Shown: in pieces, positions 16,398 to 24,404 of the stretch
Layout of the letters: each line of letters begins with the position of its first letter
Position numbering within the stretch: the first letter of the stretch is position 1
Source of the DNA: Tabrizicola aquatica
Lineage (GTDB): Bacteria; Pseudomonadota; Alphaproteobacteria; Rhodobacterales; Rhodobacteraceae
Length of the DNA: 64,000 nucleotides
Direction of reading: 5' to 3'
Assembly (NCBI RefSeq): GCF_002900975.1
Contig: NZ_PJON01000001.1
Location: 186,001 to 250,000 of the forward strand
Notes under the pieces: model-generated
Databases searched by the model: none
Seen by the model: the letters and a program-made list of their open reading frames with translations, nothing else
Told to the model about the DNA's origin: nothing
Translations under genes and position numbers: made by a program

Positions 16398-17569
16398 CGC
16401 GACCGCACCAGCCGCGACAGGGCCAGCACCAGAACGCCGCACAGCGCGATGGCCCCCAGCATCGGCGTGGCAGTCCCGTCGAAGAACGGCCCCACCGCGG
16501 CGATCATCACCCCGCCCGCCAGCATCTGCAGCGTGCCGCCCAGCGAGGAGGCGAGCCCGGCGATGTCGCCGTGCTCGTCCAGCGCCATGACCATCGCGGT
16601 CGGGATGATCAGCCCCAGGCAGGCATTGGCCAGGAACAGCCCCGCCACGCACAGCCACAACGACATCACCCCCGCCAGGGCCAGCGCGAACAGCGCCACC
16701 GTGAAGAGCGCGAACCCGGCCGAGGCCCAGGCCATCACCTTCGGCGCGCCGTGGCGCATCCCCAGCGGTCCCGCCATCTGCGAGGCGGCAAAGAAGCCGA
16801 TCGCGTTGATCGCGAAGGCGATGGAAAAGCCGGTCGGCGACAGGCCGAAAGCGCCAGTGTAGACAAAGCTGGCACTGGCGATAAAGACGAAGAAACTCGC
16901 CATGCCAAAGCCGCCCAGGAAGGTCAGCCCCATGAACAGGGGATCGGTGAACAGGACCGCCGCCCCCCGCCGCATCGCGGACCAGTTGAAGGGCTGGCGG
17001 TCGGCCTTGTGCAACGTCTCGGGCTGGAACAGCGCCAGGATCGCCAGGCTGGCAACCCCCGCGATGGTAAGCGTGGCGAAGATCGACCGCCAATCCCACA
17101 GCGCGATCATCCCCGACCCGGCCAGCGGTGCCAGCATCGGCGAGACCGAGATCACCATCATCACCGCCGCCATCAGCCGGGTGGCCTGCGGGCCGGTGTA
17201 CAGGTCACGGATGATCGCGCGCGGCACCACCATCAGCGCGGCGCCGCCCAGCCCCTGGATCGCACGGCCGAAGGTCAGCCACTCCACGGTGGGCGCGAAG
17301 GTGCAGAAGGCCGAGCCCAGCATGAAAACCGCGATCCCGGCATAAAGCGGCGGCTTGCGCCCCCAGCGGTCGGCCCAGGGGCCGTAGATCAGCTGTGCCA
17401 GGCCGAAGGCGATGAAGTAAGCGACAATCGTGCCCTGCATCGCCTGCACGGTCGTGCCAAGGTCCTTGGCGATGGCCGGCATCGCCGGCAGGTACATGTC
17501 GATGGCAAAGGGGCCAATGCAGGACAGAAGTCCCAGCACCAGCGCCGGGCGCAGAATACGGTCGGACAT
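16376..17569 (-). CDS. MFS multidrug exporter, Bcr/CflA subfamily
   Basis: The 397-residue protein has 12 predicted membrane spans. The Bcr/CflA opening DMYLPAMPAIAKDLG comes after the first span. Motif A is GPWADRWGRKPPLYAG, and GRAIQGLGGAALMVVPRAIIRDLY covers motif C-like features. Members export drugs such as bicyclomycin and chloramphenicol, or sulfonamides and peptides; the cargo is not predictable. ATG 17569 is chosen for alignment to family N-termini. It overlaps dusA tail-to-tail and is transcribed divergently from the TSUP gene across a gap with a small inverted repeat. Confidence 0.88.
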   Translation of the reverse strand: MSDRILRPALVLGLLSCIGPFAIDMYLPAMPAIAKDLGTTVQAMQGTIVAYFIAFGLAQLIYGPWADRWGRKPPLYAGIAVFMLGSAFCTFAPTVEWLTFGRAIQGLGGAALMVVPRAIIRDLYTGPQATRLMAAVMMVISVSPMLAPLAGSGMIALWDWRSIFATLTIAGVASLAILALFQPETLHKADRQPFNWSAMRRGAAVLFTDPLFMGLTFLGGFGMASFFVFIASASFVYTGAFGLSPTGFSIAFAINAIGFFAASQMAGPLGMRHGAPKVMAWASAGFALFTVALFALALAGVMSLWLCVAGLFLANACLGLIIPTAMVMALDEHGDIAGLASSLGGTLQMLAGGVMIAAVGPFFDGTATPMLGAIALCGVLVLALSRLVRSRQAAALA

Positions 17570-17637
17570 GAGAAAGCCTTTGAAAATTGGGGCGGGGGCC
17601 TGGAAACGCTGGCCCCGACTCGAAACGGACGGGTTGC

Positions 17638-17651
17638 ATACCATTCGGTAT
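17638..17651. promoter_or_regulatory. Short palindrome ATACC-ATTC-GGTAT between divergent exporters
   Basis: The inverted repeat lies 69 bases before the MFS start and 82 bases before the TSUP start, in a 163-base divergent gap. The left flank reads GGTTGCATACC, similar to the TTGCATAC boxes at 10.7 kb. A regulator-binding site is possible. No regulator gene is adjacent, so this rests on position and symmetry alone. Confidence 0.3.
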
Positions 17652-17732
17652 CCACCTTGGCCAGAGCCTTTGTCTCTGGCCCTCGGGCAGGGGGCGGGCT
17701 ATGTCCGGCGCAAGTCGTCAAAGGGGGCCGAC

Positions 17733-18551
17733 ATGCCAGAACTTTCCCTGCTTCTTCCCATGCTGGCCGCGCTGGTGGTGATCGGTGCCTTTGCCGGAGT
17801 GGTCGGTGGCCTGCTGGGTGTGGGCGGCGGGATCGTGCTGGTGCCCGCCTTCTTCTACGCCTTTGGCGCGCTGGGCTATGGCGGCGATCAGCTGATGCAG
17901 ATCTGCGTCGCCACGGCAATGGCGACCATCGCGATCACCTCGGTCCGCTCGGTTGCGTCGCACAACAAGAAGGGCGCGGTGGATTGGGCGGTGCTGAAGA
18001 CCTGGGGCCCAGGCCTGATCATCGCGGCGGCCGTGGGAACCTTCGTTGCCTCACGCCTGTCCTCGTCCACGCTGCAAGCGGTGTTCGGGACACTCGCCGG
18101 GCTGGCCGGCCTGTGGATGGCTTTCGGTCGTGACAATTGGCGGCTTGGGGCAGCGATGCCGGGCCAGCCGGTGCGCAGCCTTCTGGCCGGGGCGGTCGGC
18201 TTCTTCTCGGCGATGATGGGGATTGGCGGCGGGACCTTCGGGGTGCCCTTGATGACGCTCTATTCGATGCCGATCCACCGCGCGGTCGCCACGGCCTCGG
18301 GCTTCGGCGTGCTGATCGCGGTGCCGGCGGTTCTGGGCTTTCTGTTCCTGCCCGTGGCGGACGCGCCGCCCTATACCCTGGGCGCGGTGAACCTGCCGGC
18401 CTTCCTGGTGGTGATCGGGACGACGCTTCTGACCACACCCCTGGGCGTGCGGCTGGCGCATTCGATGAACCCCAAGCCCCTGAAACGCGCCTTTGCGGTC
18501 TTTCTGACGCTGGTCGCGCTGAACATGCTGCGCAAGGTCCTGGGATGGTGA
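17733..18551 (+). CDS. TSUP-family (TauE/SafE) sulfite/sulfonate-type exporter
   Basis: The 272-residue protein has about eight membrane spans. Both TSUP signature repeats are present: GVVGGLLGVGGGIVLVP near residue 22 and GFFSAMMGIGGGTFGVP near residue 155. It is longer and better conserved than the TSUP protein at 2.1 kb, and the two are not close copies. GGGGG lies eight bases before ATG 17733. The last codons overlap the next gene (ATGGTGA), so the transporter and a putative 2OG oxygenase are coupled. Cargo is unknown, with sulfite, organosulfonates and related anions as family precedents. Confidence 0.88.
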   Translation: MPELSLLLPMLAALVVIGAFAGVVGGLLGVGGGIVLVPAFFYAFGALGYGGDQLMQICVATAMATIAITSVRSVASHNKKGAVDWAVLKTWGPGLIIAAAVGTFVASRLSSSTLQAVFGTLAGLAGLWMAFGRDNWRLGAAMPGQPVRSLLAGAVGFFSAMMGIGGGTFGVPLMTLYSMPIHRAVATASGFGVLIAVPAVLGFLFLPVADAPPYTLGAVNLPAFLVVIGTTLLTTPLGVRLAHSMNPKPLKRAFAVFLTLVALNMLRKVLGW

Positions 18552-19285
18552 ACCCGGGCTGGCAGCGGATTGGTCCCCACCCGGCGATTGCCGCCTGGGC
18601 CGAGGCCGCCCGCACCGCCGCTCTGGATCACCTCGCCACCACGGATGAGGCCTGGCGCTGTGGCGGCACCTGGTTCGTGGGCGTCGATGCGCTGCCGAAC
18701 GAGCCGGACGGCAGTCTTGCCGGCACGCCCTTCCCGTGGGAGGCCCTGCCTCTGGCGCCCGAACCCCTGCACCGCGTCCAGCTTTCGGTGATCCGCCCCG
18801 GCTATCCCCAATCCTCGGCCGAGGAGACGCCCGCCGCCTTCGCCTACCGCCGCGACCGCGACGCTGCGCATCTGGACGGGCTTCTGCCCATCGGCCTGCA
18901 GAAGCGCCGCATGGTGAAAGAGCCGCATGCCTGGATTCTGGGCTTGCCGCTGAACGAGACGGGTGCCTCGCCCCTGACGGTGTGGGAGGGCAGCCACGAA
19001 ATCCTGCGCGCCGCACTGCTCAAGGCCCTGGAACCACATCCCCCTGCGGCTTGGGGAAAGGTCGACATTACCGAACCCTACCAGCGGGCCCGGCGCCAGG
19101 TCTTTGCCAGCTGCCGGCGCATCGAACTTCCGGTCCGGCCAGGAGAGGCGACGCTGCTGCACCGTCTGACGCTGCACGGTGTCGCCCCATGGCAACCGGG
19201 CGACCACGCCCCCGCCGAAGGCCGGATGATCGCCTACCTGCGCCCGCAGCTTTCCTCGGTCGCGGCCTGGCTCACGCGGCCCTGA
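18545..19285 (+). CDS. Putative 2-oxoglutarate/Fe(II) oxygenase-like protein
   Basis: This is a 246-residue soluble protein. A facial-triad pattern can be read: H109-x-D111 in DAAHLDGLLP, a distal His (206 or 211) in LLHRLTLHGVAPW, and Arg227 in EGRMIAYLRP as a possible 2OG carboxylate ligand. Spacing fits the phytanoyl-CoA dioxygenase-like fold. The start overlaps the TSUP exporter stop by seven bases, so the two are made together; if the exporter handles a sulfonate, this could modify or release it (inference). I know no characterised close relative, and a non-catalytic role cannot be excluded. Confidence 0.55.
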   Translation: MVNPGWQRIGPHPAIAAWAEAARTAALDHLATTDEAWRCGGTWFVGVDALPNEPDGSLAGTPFPWEALPLAPEPLHRVQLSVIRPGYPQSSAEETPAAFAYRRDRDAAHLDGLLPIGLQKRRMVKEPHAWILGLPLNETGASPLTVWEGSHEILRAALLKALEPHPPAAWGKVDITEPYQRARRQVFASCRRIELPVRPGEATLLHRLTLHGVAPWQPGDHAPAEGRMIAYLRPQLSSVAAWLTRP

Positions 19286-19316
19286 TTTTCTGTCTTAAAA
19301 TATCCTCAGGGGGTTT

Positions 19317-19394
19317 GGGGGCAGAATGCCCCCAGCCGGAGACAAGCGGACGCAAGTCCGCGCCGGCGACCCCAAGACTCCGTGCCGCAGGCAC
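19317..19394. terminator. Cluster of three short hairpins between convergent genes
   Basis: Three stem-loops follow one another: GGGGGC/GCCCCC (19317-19333), GCGGAC-GCAA-GTCCGC (19346-19361) and GTGCC-GCA-GGCAC (19382-19394). They sit between the oxygenase-like gene and the DUF1289 gene, which converge here. The stretch just before them, TTAAAATATCCTCAGG, resembles a common 3-prime motif I associate with Rhodobacterales genes. There is no long T-run, so transcription-stop function is plausible but not certain. Confidence 0.45.
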
Positions 19395-19403
19395 TCCGCT
19401 TGA

Positions 19404-19664
19404 CTAGCGGTCCAGCCGGGCCTGACGCCCGCCGCGGCGCTTGGCCAGACGGGGCGCGCGCTCTGGCAATTCCGCCATCACGGTCGCGCGTTCCTCATGC
19501 GTCAGCCGGGACCAGCGGCTGATCTCGTCGATGCTGCGATAGCAGCCGACGCAGATCCGCTCCTCGGGGTGTACGACGCACAGCTTCACGCAAGGTGAAG
19601 CAATCTCGTCGCGCTTCCAGACATCGTCCTTCAACCCGTCATCCTTCCCGTCAGTCCCTGGCAA
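19404..19664 (-). CDS. DUF1289 small Cys-rich protein
   Basis: The 86-residue protein carries the DUF1289 pattern: [23 protein letters not shown], with four cysteines that could bind a metal ion, followed by [15 protein letters not shown]. The C-terminus is Arg-rich ([15 protein letters not shown]). Function is unknown; such proteins are usually encoded beside housekeeping genes. The start overlaps the end of ruvX by 14 bases, so it is the last gene of a ccmI-ruvX-DUF1289 run. Confidence 0.85.
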   Translation of the reverse strand: MPGTDGKDDGLKDDVWKRDEIASPCVKLCVVHPEERICVGCYRSIDEISRWSRLTHEERATVMAELPERAPRLAKRRGGRQARLDR

Positions 19665-20124
19665 GATGCGCCATCCGGTCCAGCGCGCCTTGCAGGATAT
19701 AGCCCGCCGCCACCTGGTCGATCACCTCTTTCCGACGCTTCCGCGACGTATCCGCCTCCAGAAGCGCCCGTTCGGCCGCGACGGTCGACAAGCGCTCGTC
19801 CCAATAGCAGATCGGCAGGGCGGTCAGCTTTTCCAGATTGCGCGCGAAGGCCTGAGTGGCCTGCACGCGCGGCCCGACCGAGCCGTCCATGTTCAAGGGC
19901 AGCCCCAGCACGATCCCCGCCGCCCCCCGCGCCTCCAGCAGGGCCAGAAGCCTGGCCGCATCGATGGTGAACTTCTCGCGCCGGATCACCTCGATCGGGG
20001 TGGCCACCTGCCGGCGCAGGTCCGACAGCGCCACCCCGATGGTCTTGTCGCCCAGGTCCAGCCCGGCAACCGCCCGGTTCGGCGGCAGGGCCGCGGCAAA
20101 CTCTTCGATTAAGGCGCAGATCAT
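19651..20124 (-). CDS. ruvX: RuvX/YqgF-family RNase H-fold nuclease
   Basis: The 157-residue protein has the YqgF fold. A first acidic residue is in [34 protein letters not shown] is the conserved central block, the second acidic region is [19 protein letters not shown], and the end is [15 protein letters not shown]. YqgF proteins process pre-16S rRNA in E. coli and were first proposed as Holliday-junction resolvases. It is coupled to ccmI upstream by a 4-base ATGA overlap and to the DUF1289 gene downstream. Length is as expected. Confidence 0.92.
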   Translation of the reverse strand: MICALIEEFAAALPPNRAVAGLDLGDKTIGVALSDLRRQVATPIEVIRREKFTIDAARLLALLEARGAAGIVLGLPLNMDGSVGPRVQATQAFARNLEKLTALPICYWDERLSTVAAERALLEADTSRKRRKEVIDQVAAGYILQGALDRMAHLARD

Positions 20125-21335
20125 GGCGACAGCCCCGTTTCCACCGCCGCCAGCCGCAGGAAGGACAGTTCCGCCGGCCGCCCCTCGAAGCGCACCTTGG
20201 CTTCGTCATAGATGGTCTGCGCTTCGCTCAGCCGCTCCAGCACCGCCAGCGAGCGGATCAGGCGGTCCCAATCCTCGACATCGCCGCCCTCGGTCGCCAG
20301 CCGCTCGGACAGCTGCGCGACCATGCCTTCGATCATCGCCTGCCGCTCTTCCGGAGTCATCTCGGCGGCGGTGGCCATGTCGCCTGCGCTGGGCCCGCGC
20401 GCGTCGGGCAGCTGGTAGGTGAGACCGGCCCGCCAGGCGACCTCTTCGATCTGGGCGCGCAGGGGTTCGGTCCAGGGCGCATCGGCTGGCCCGGTTTCCA
20501 GAAGGTCGCTCCACAGGGCGAAGCCGCGGTCGTAGCGGCCCGCCTGAACGAACATCAGCCCCGCGTAATAGCGCGCCAGCCCCTCGGTCGGGTCCAGCGC
20601 AAGGGCGGCCTGCAACGCGACCTCGGCCTCGGGCGAGACATAGCCGCCGGCTGCGGCAATCATGATCTCGGCCAGAGCGGCCTGGTCCGCTGCGGTGACA
20701 GCCGTGCCCTTTGCCGCGATCAGCCGGCGCTGGGCGGCCTCGGCTGCTGCGAAGTTGCCAAGCGCGGTCTCGTTGCGGGCCAGAAGCTCCAGCCCGCGCG
20801 GGTCGTCGGGACGCTCTTCCACGGCGCTGCGCAGCGAGTCCATCAGCTTCACGAAATCCGGGTCCACCTCTGGCGGCGCGACCTTGGGTGCGACGGCGAC
20901 CGCCTCGGCCTGCGAAGGACGCGTGGCCATCCGCTCATCGGCCAGCGCGATGCGGCGTTCGATCGGCAGGTCGGGATAGCCCGGCGCGCCAAGCCACCAA
21001 TAGGTCGCCAGGCCCCCGCCCAGCACCACGGCCACGATCAGCGCCGCGACAGGCGCAAGGGGTGCTTCGGCTGCAACGGTCCCGGTGCCGCGCTGGCGGT
21101 CAAGGTCCAGCACCCGGCGGCCGACCTCGCTGCGCAGACGCTCGGCCTCTTCCGTGCCGATGGTGCCGCGCGCCAGGTCGCGCGCGATCTCGGCCATCTG
21201 GTCCTTGTAGACTGCCAGGTCCGCCTCGGCCGCCGCCGCTTCGGCCCGGCCGCGCCGCAGCGCCTGGACCAGCAGGGCCGTTACCGCCACCGCACCCAGC
21301 AGCGCCACCGCCCAGAAGTCCCAATCCGCCATCAT
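20121..21335 (-). CDS. ccmI: Cytochrome c maturation protein CcmI/CycH (TPR)
   Basis: The roughly 404-residue membrane protein starts [20 protein letters not shown], with one span at about 6-25 and a second at about 105-122 ([20 protein letters not shown]). A Leu-rich cytoplasmic loop lies between them ([21 protein letters not shown]). A periplasmic TPR region follows, and a C-terminal globular part begins about residue 240. CcmI chaperones apocytochrome c to the CcmFH heme lyase. Start choice is between adjacent ATGs (21335, 21332), both behind GGGGCGG. The remaining ccm genes here are at 47-50 kb, with ccmE, ccmF and ccmH not in the window. Confidence 0.85.
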   Translation of the reverse strand: MMADWDFWAVALLGAVAVTALLVQALRRGRAEAAAAEADLAVYKDQMAEIARDLARGTIGTEEAERLRSEVGRRVLDLDRQRGTGTVAAEAPLAPVAALIVAVVLGGGLATYWWLGAPGYPDLPIERRIALADERMATRPSQAEAVAVAPKVAPPEVDPDFVKLMDSLRSAVEERPDDPRGLELLARNETALGNFAAAEAAQRRLIAAKGTAVTAADQAALAEIMIAAAGGYVSPEAEVALQAALALDPTEGLARYYAGLMFVQAGRYDRGFALWSDLLETGPADAPWTEPLRAQIEEVAWRAGLTYQLPDARGPSAGDMATAAEMTPEERQAMIEGMVAQLSERLATEGGDVEDWDRLIRSLAVLERLSEAQTIYDEAKVRFEGRPAELSFLRLAAVETGLSP

Positions 21336-21557
21336 CGCCGCCCCAGCCCCATGCCGACCATGCCAGTCCGGCCCGATGTAGTCGTTCGGGCCACCCCAAG
21401 AAAGGGGCAATCGGCCGCATCCACCCCGACCCCTGCAGCAGCTTCACAAATGTCGCAATTTTCCCGATTGTGCCGCCTATGTCTGCGGCTATAACCGGCA
21501 ACCGATCATAGAGAGTGATGACGGACGCCAGGTCCGCTCTTCCCAGACGAGGCCCCG

Positions 21558-22805
21558 ATGAAGCGCTATTCGGTCTTTGCCATCGCCCGCGAGGCAGCCC
21601 GCTACCACATGGGCTGGGAACGCGCCTGGGCTTCGCCCGAGCCGAAAGCGTCCTACGACGCGATCATCGTCGGCGCCGGGGGCCACGGCCTTGCGACCGC
21701 CTATTACCTGGGCAAGAACTTCGGCATCACCAATGTCGCGGTGATTGAAAGGGGCTGGCTGGGTGGCGGCAATACCGGGCGGAACACGACGATCATCCGC
21801 TCGAACTATCTGCAGGACCCCTCGGCCGCGATCTACGAAAAAGCCCGCGCGATTTACGAGACGCTGAGCCAGGAGCTGAACTACAACGTCATGTTCTCGC
21901 CCCGCGGCCTTCTTATGCTGGGCCAAACCCACCACGAGGTGCGCGGCTACCTGCGCACGGTTCACGCGAACGCGCTCCAAGGCGTGCAGACCGAATGGAT
22001 CTCGCCCCAGCGCGTGAAGGAACTGGTCCCGATCATCAACATCGACGGCCCGCGCTACCCGATCCTCGGCGCCTTGTATCAGGCCCGCGGCGGCACTGCC
22101 CGCCACGACGCCGTCGCCTGGGGCTATGCCCGCGCCTGCTCGGCGATGGGCATGCACATCATCCAGAACTGCGAAGTCAAAGGTGTGCGCTCCGAAAACG
22201 GTCAAGTCACCGGGATCGACACTACCAAGGGCTTCATCGGCTGCAAGAAGCTTGGCATGGTCGTCGCAGGTCATTCGGGCCAGTTGGCCGAGATGGCGGG
22301 CTTCCGCCTGCCGATCGAGGCCGTGGCGCTTCAGGCGCTGGTCAGCGAACCGATCAAGCCCTGCATGGATGTCGTTGTGATGGCCAACACTGTCCACGGC
22401 TACATGTCGCAATCCGACAAGGGTGAGATGGTGATCGGCGGCGGCACCGACGGGTTCAACAACTTTACCCAGCGCGGCAGCTTCCACCATATCGAGGAAA
22501 CCCTGCGCGCCCTGGTCGAAACCTTCCCGATGATCAGCCGGTTGAAGATGCTGCGCCAGTGGGGCGGCATCGTCGACATGACCGGCGACCGCTCGCCGTT
22601 GATTTCGAAGACCCCGCTTGGCAACTGCTTCATCAACTGCGGCTGGGGCACGGGCGGCTTCAAGGCGATCCCCGGCTCCGGCTGGGCGATGGCGGAACTG
22701 ATGGCCAAGGGCGAACCCGGCCCCCTCGCGGCCGATTTCAGCATGTGGCGCTTCAAGGAAGGCCAGTTCATCGACGAATCCGTCGCCGCCGGGGTGGCGC
22801 ATTGA
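21558..22805 (+). CDS. soxB: Sarcosine oxidase beta subunit
   Basis: This is a 415-residue flavoprotein subunit. The dinucleotide-binding motif is IIVGAGGHGLATAYYLG (about residue 37), followed by ERGWLGGGNTGRNTTIIRSNY. GGTARHDAVAWGYARA places His183 at the position that carries covalent FMN in heterotetrameric sarcosine oxidases. It oxidises sarcosine to glycine with folate-bound one-carbon release, working with SoxA, SoxD and SoxG. It is the first gene of the sox run, but two unrelated small genes separate it from soxD. The C-terminus DESVAAGVAH matches family length. Confidence 0.95.
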   Translation: MKRYSVFAIAREAARYHMGWERAWASPEPKASYDAIIVGAGGHGLATAYYLGKNFGITNVAVIERGWLGGGNTGRNTTIIRSNYLQDPSAAIYEKARAIYETLSQELNYNVMFSPRGLLMLGQTHHEVRGYLRTVHANALQGVQTEWISPQRVKELVPIINIDGPRYPILGALYQARGGTARHDAVAWGYARACSAMGMHIIQNCEVKGVRSENGQVTGIDTTKGFIGCKKLGMVVAGHSGQLAEMAGFRLPIEAVALQALVSEPIKPCMDVVVMANTVHGYMSQSDKGEMVIGGGTDGFNNFTQRGSFHHIEETLRALVETFPMISRLKMLRQWGGIVDMTGDRSPLISKTPLGNCFINCGWGTGGFKAIPGSGWAMAELMAKGEPGPLAADFSMWRFKEGQFIDESVAAGVAH

Positions 22806-22908
22806 TGACCAGCCTGCGGCGCCTTTCTGCCGAGCGGCCGCAGCCCCGGAACCCCCGCGCCGGGGGGCGAGTTTCCATGCCAGTAAACCAAAGCATGGAG
22901 ATTTTCCA

Positions 22909-23247
22909 ATGGCTGACCAGGACAACTACAAGACCTATGTCCGCGAGACCCGGACGACCGAATCCTCTGGCGCAAGCATGGCGCTTATCGTCGGCGGCCT
23001 TGTCGTCGCGGTGGGTTTCATCCTGTGGCTGGTGTTCGGTGGACCGGGCCCCGTGGCCACCACGCCGGCTGACAACGACACCAACGTCACCATCGAGCCG
23101 CCGGCCGCTCCGGTCGACAATTCGACCAACCTTACTGTCGAGCCTGCCGCACCCGAAGCCGCTGCGCCCGATGCTGCGGCCCCGGCCGACGATGCGGCTC
23201 CGGCCGATGATGGTGCTGCCGAGCCTGTGGCCCCGGCGAATCCCTGA
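22909..23247 (+). CDS. Single-span membrane protein with acidic Ala/Pro-rich tail, unknown function
   Basis: The 112-residue protein has a short hydrophilic N-terminus (MADQDNYKTYVRETRTTESS) and one membrane span at about 25-43 (MALIVGGLVVAVGFILWLVF). The remainder is a low-complexity Pro/Ala/Asp tail with repeated PAADDAAPADD-like units and two similar blocks (DNDTNVTIEP and DNSTNLTVEP). No catalytic motif is present. A long acidic disordered tail outside the membrane is likely. It sits 103 bases after soxB, inside the sox run. I do not recognise the family. Confidence 0.7.
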   Translation: MADQDNYKTYVRETRTTESSGASMALIVGGLVVAVGFILWLVFGGPGPVATTPADNDTNVTIEPPAAPVDNSTNLTVEPAAPEAAAPDAAAPADDAAPADDGAAEPVAPANP

Positions 23248-23302
23248 CCTTGGCGGCGGGCGCAAGACCGCGCCCGCCCCACACCGTATCGGGGGCTGAG
23301 AC

Positions 23303-24052
23303 ATGGTCCGCCCCCTGGGAACACTGGCGATAAAACGGTCCTGGCGACTGGACGCGCCGATGCTGGCCATGATCCTGAACGCGGTGCATGACCGCCACAA
23401 GGGCCGCGTTTTCGTGGTCGAGGTCGGTTCGGGCAGCGGAGAGGGCGGGCTGGGCCTGCTGGACCGCTTTCGCGACGATGGCTGGTCGGGACTTCTCATC
23501 GAACCGCACCCCGCCCAGTTTACCGCACTTGAGACGCTTCATACCGAAAGCGACCGGGTTGCGGTGCTGAACCTTGGCATCTCTGACATCGCGGCCAATC
23601 TGCCGCTGCATTTCCTGAAACCCGAGGCGCTGGAGCGTAACCCGAAGCTGGCCCGCCACCGCGCCTCGATCGTCCGCGACCGGATTCTGGTCCGGGGCGC
23701 GACCGCTGACGATCTGGACAGCGTCGAGGTGCCCTTCATCCGCCTGGACGCCGTCCTGCACGAGTTGGGGATCAAGGCGGCGCAGCTTCTTGTGGTCAAT
23801 GCCGGCGGGCATGAGGAACAGGTGCTGCGCAGCTTCGATCTAGCGGCCGTCCGGCCCTCGGCCGCGCTGGTGCGCGCCGAGCCGGGCACGCCGTCGAATG
23901 ACGCGCTTGTCGACGTGCTGGAAGCGGCGGGCCTGTCCGTTTTCCGCATCGGCCGCTGGCTGGCTGGCCTTGCGCCCGGCCTGACGGTGCCCCTGGACGA
24001 GCTTTTCACCTTCTTCAACCGCGGCATCGGCCAGACCGAGGTTGAGGAATGA
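23303..24052 (+). CDS. FkbM-like Rossmann-fold methyltransferase
   Basis: The 249-residue protein carries features of FkbM-type SAM methyltransferases: VFVVEVGSGSGEGGLGLLDRF (SAM loop), GLLIEPHPAQFTAL (acidic strand-2 end with Glu) and VPFIRLDAVLHELGI (the LD motif after strand 4). The partner and substrate are unknown; family members methylate hydroxyls on sugars, lipids or antibiotics. It lies between soxB and soxD on the same strand, 29 bases before soxD, and so is probably transcribed with them. There is no signal peptide, so it acts in the cytoplasm. Confidence 0.72.
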   Translation: MVRPLGTLAIKRSWRLDAPMLAMILNAVHDRHKGRVFVVEVGSGSGEGGLGLLDRFRDDGWSGLLIEPHPAQFTALETLHTESDRVAVLNLGISDIAANLPLHFLKPEALERNPKLARHRASIVRDRILVRGATADDLDSVEVPFIRLDAVLHELGIKAAQLLVVNAGGHEEQVLRSFDLAAVRPSAALVRAEPGTPSNDALVDVLEAAGLSVFRIGRWLAGLAPGLTVPLDELFTFFNRGIGQTEVEE

Positions 24053-24080
24053 CATCCCTGCATCACCCGGAAACACGCTC

Positions 24081-24404
24081 ATGCTGATCCTTGAATGCCC
24101 CTACTGCGGCGTGAAGGCCGAAGAGACCGAGCTTTCGCCCGGCTACGAGGCGCATCTGAAGCGCTTTGGCCCCGGCTCCTCTCCGGAAGAGTTCGAGGCC
24201 TACATGTTCGCCCGCAAGAACCCCAAGGGCGTGCATTTCGAACGCTGGCGCCACAGTTACGGCTGCGGCAAGTGGTTCCTTGCCGCCCGCTGCACCGCCA
24301 CCTTGGAGGTGTTCGGCACATACCCGGCCCAGGTCTCGGAACCCCCTGCCGACATCATCGCGAAGATCCAGGCCCGCCGGCCTGACTGGAAGGGCTACAA
24401 ATGA
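24081..24404 (+). CDS. soxD: Sarcosine oxidase delta subunit
   Basis: The 107-residue protein has the SoxD zinc site: MLILECPYCG at the N-terminus, and later ERWRHSYGCGKWF, giving Cys/Cys and His/Cys ligands. The delta subunit binds zinc and stabilises the alpha-beta-delta-gamma complex. ATG 24081 starts directly at the conserved MLI(x)CPYCG; an earlier in-frame ATG at 24042 would overlap the methyltransferase gene. The stop overlaps the soxA start in an ATGA. Confidence 0.93.
   Translation: MLILECPYCGVKAEETELSPGYEAHLKRFGPGSSPEEFEAYMFARKNPKGVHFERWRHSYGCGKWFLAARCTATLEVFGTYPAQVSEPPADIIAKIQARRPDWKGYK

Noticed and set aside
22805-22908. Short frame starting in the soxB stop (ATGACCAGCC)
   Set aside because: The translated sequence is Arg/Pro-rich and continues out of frame through the next gene. 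There is no Shine-Dalgarno, so it is more likely untranslated spacer with a weak hairpin.
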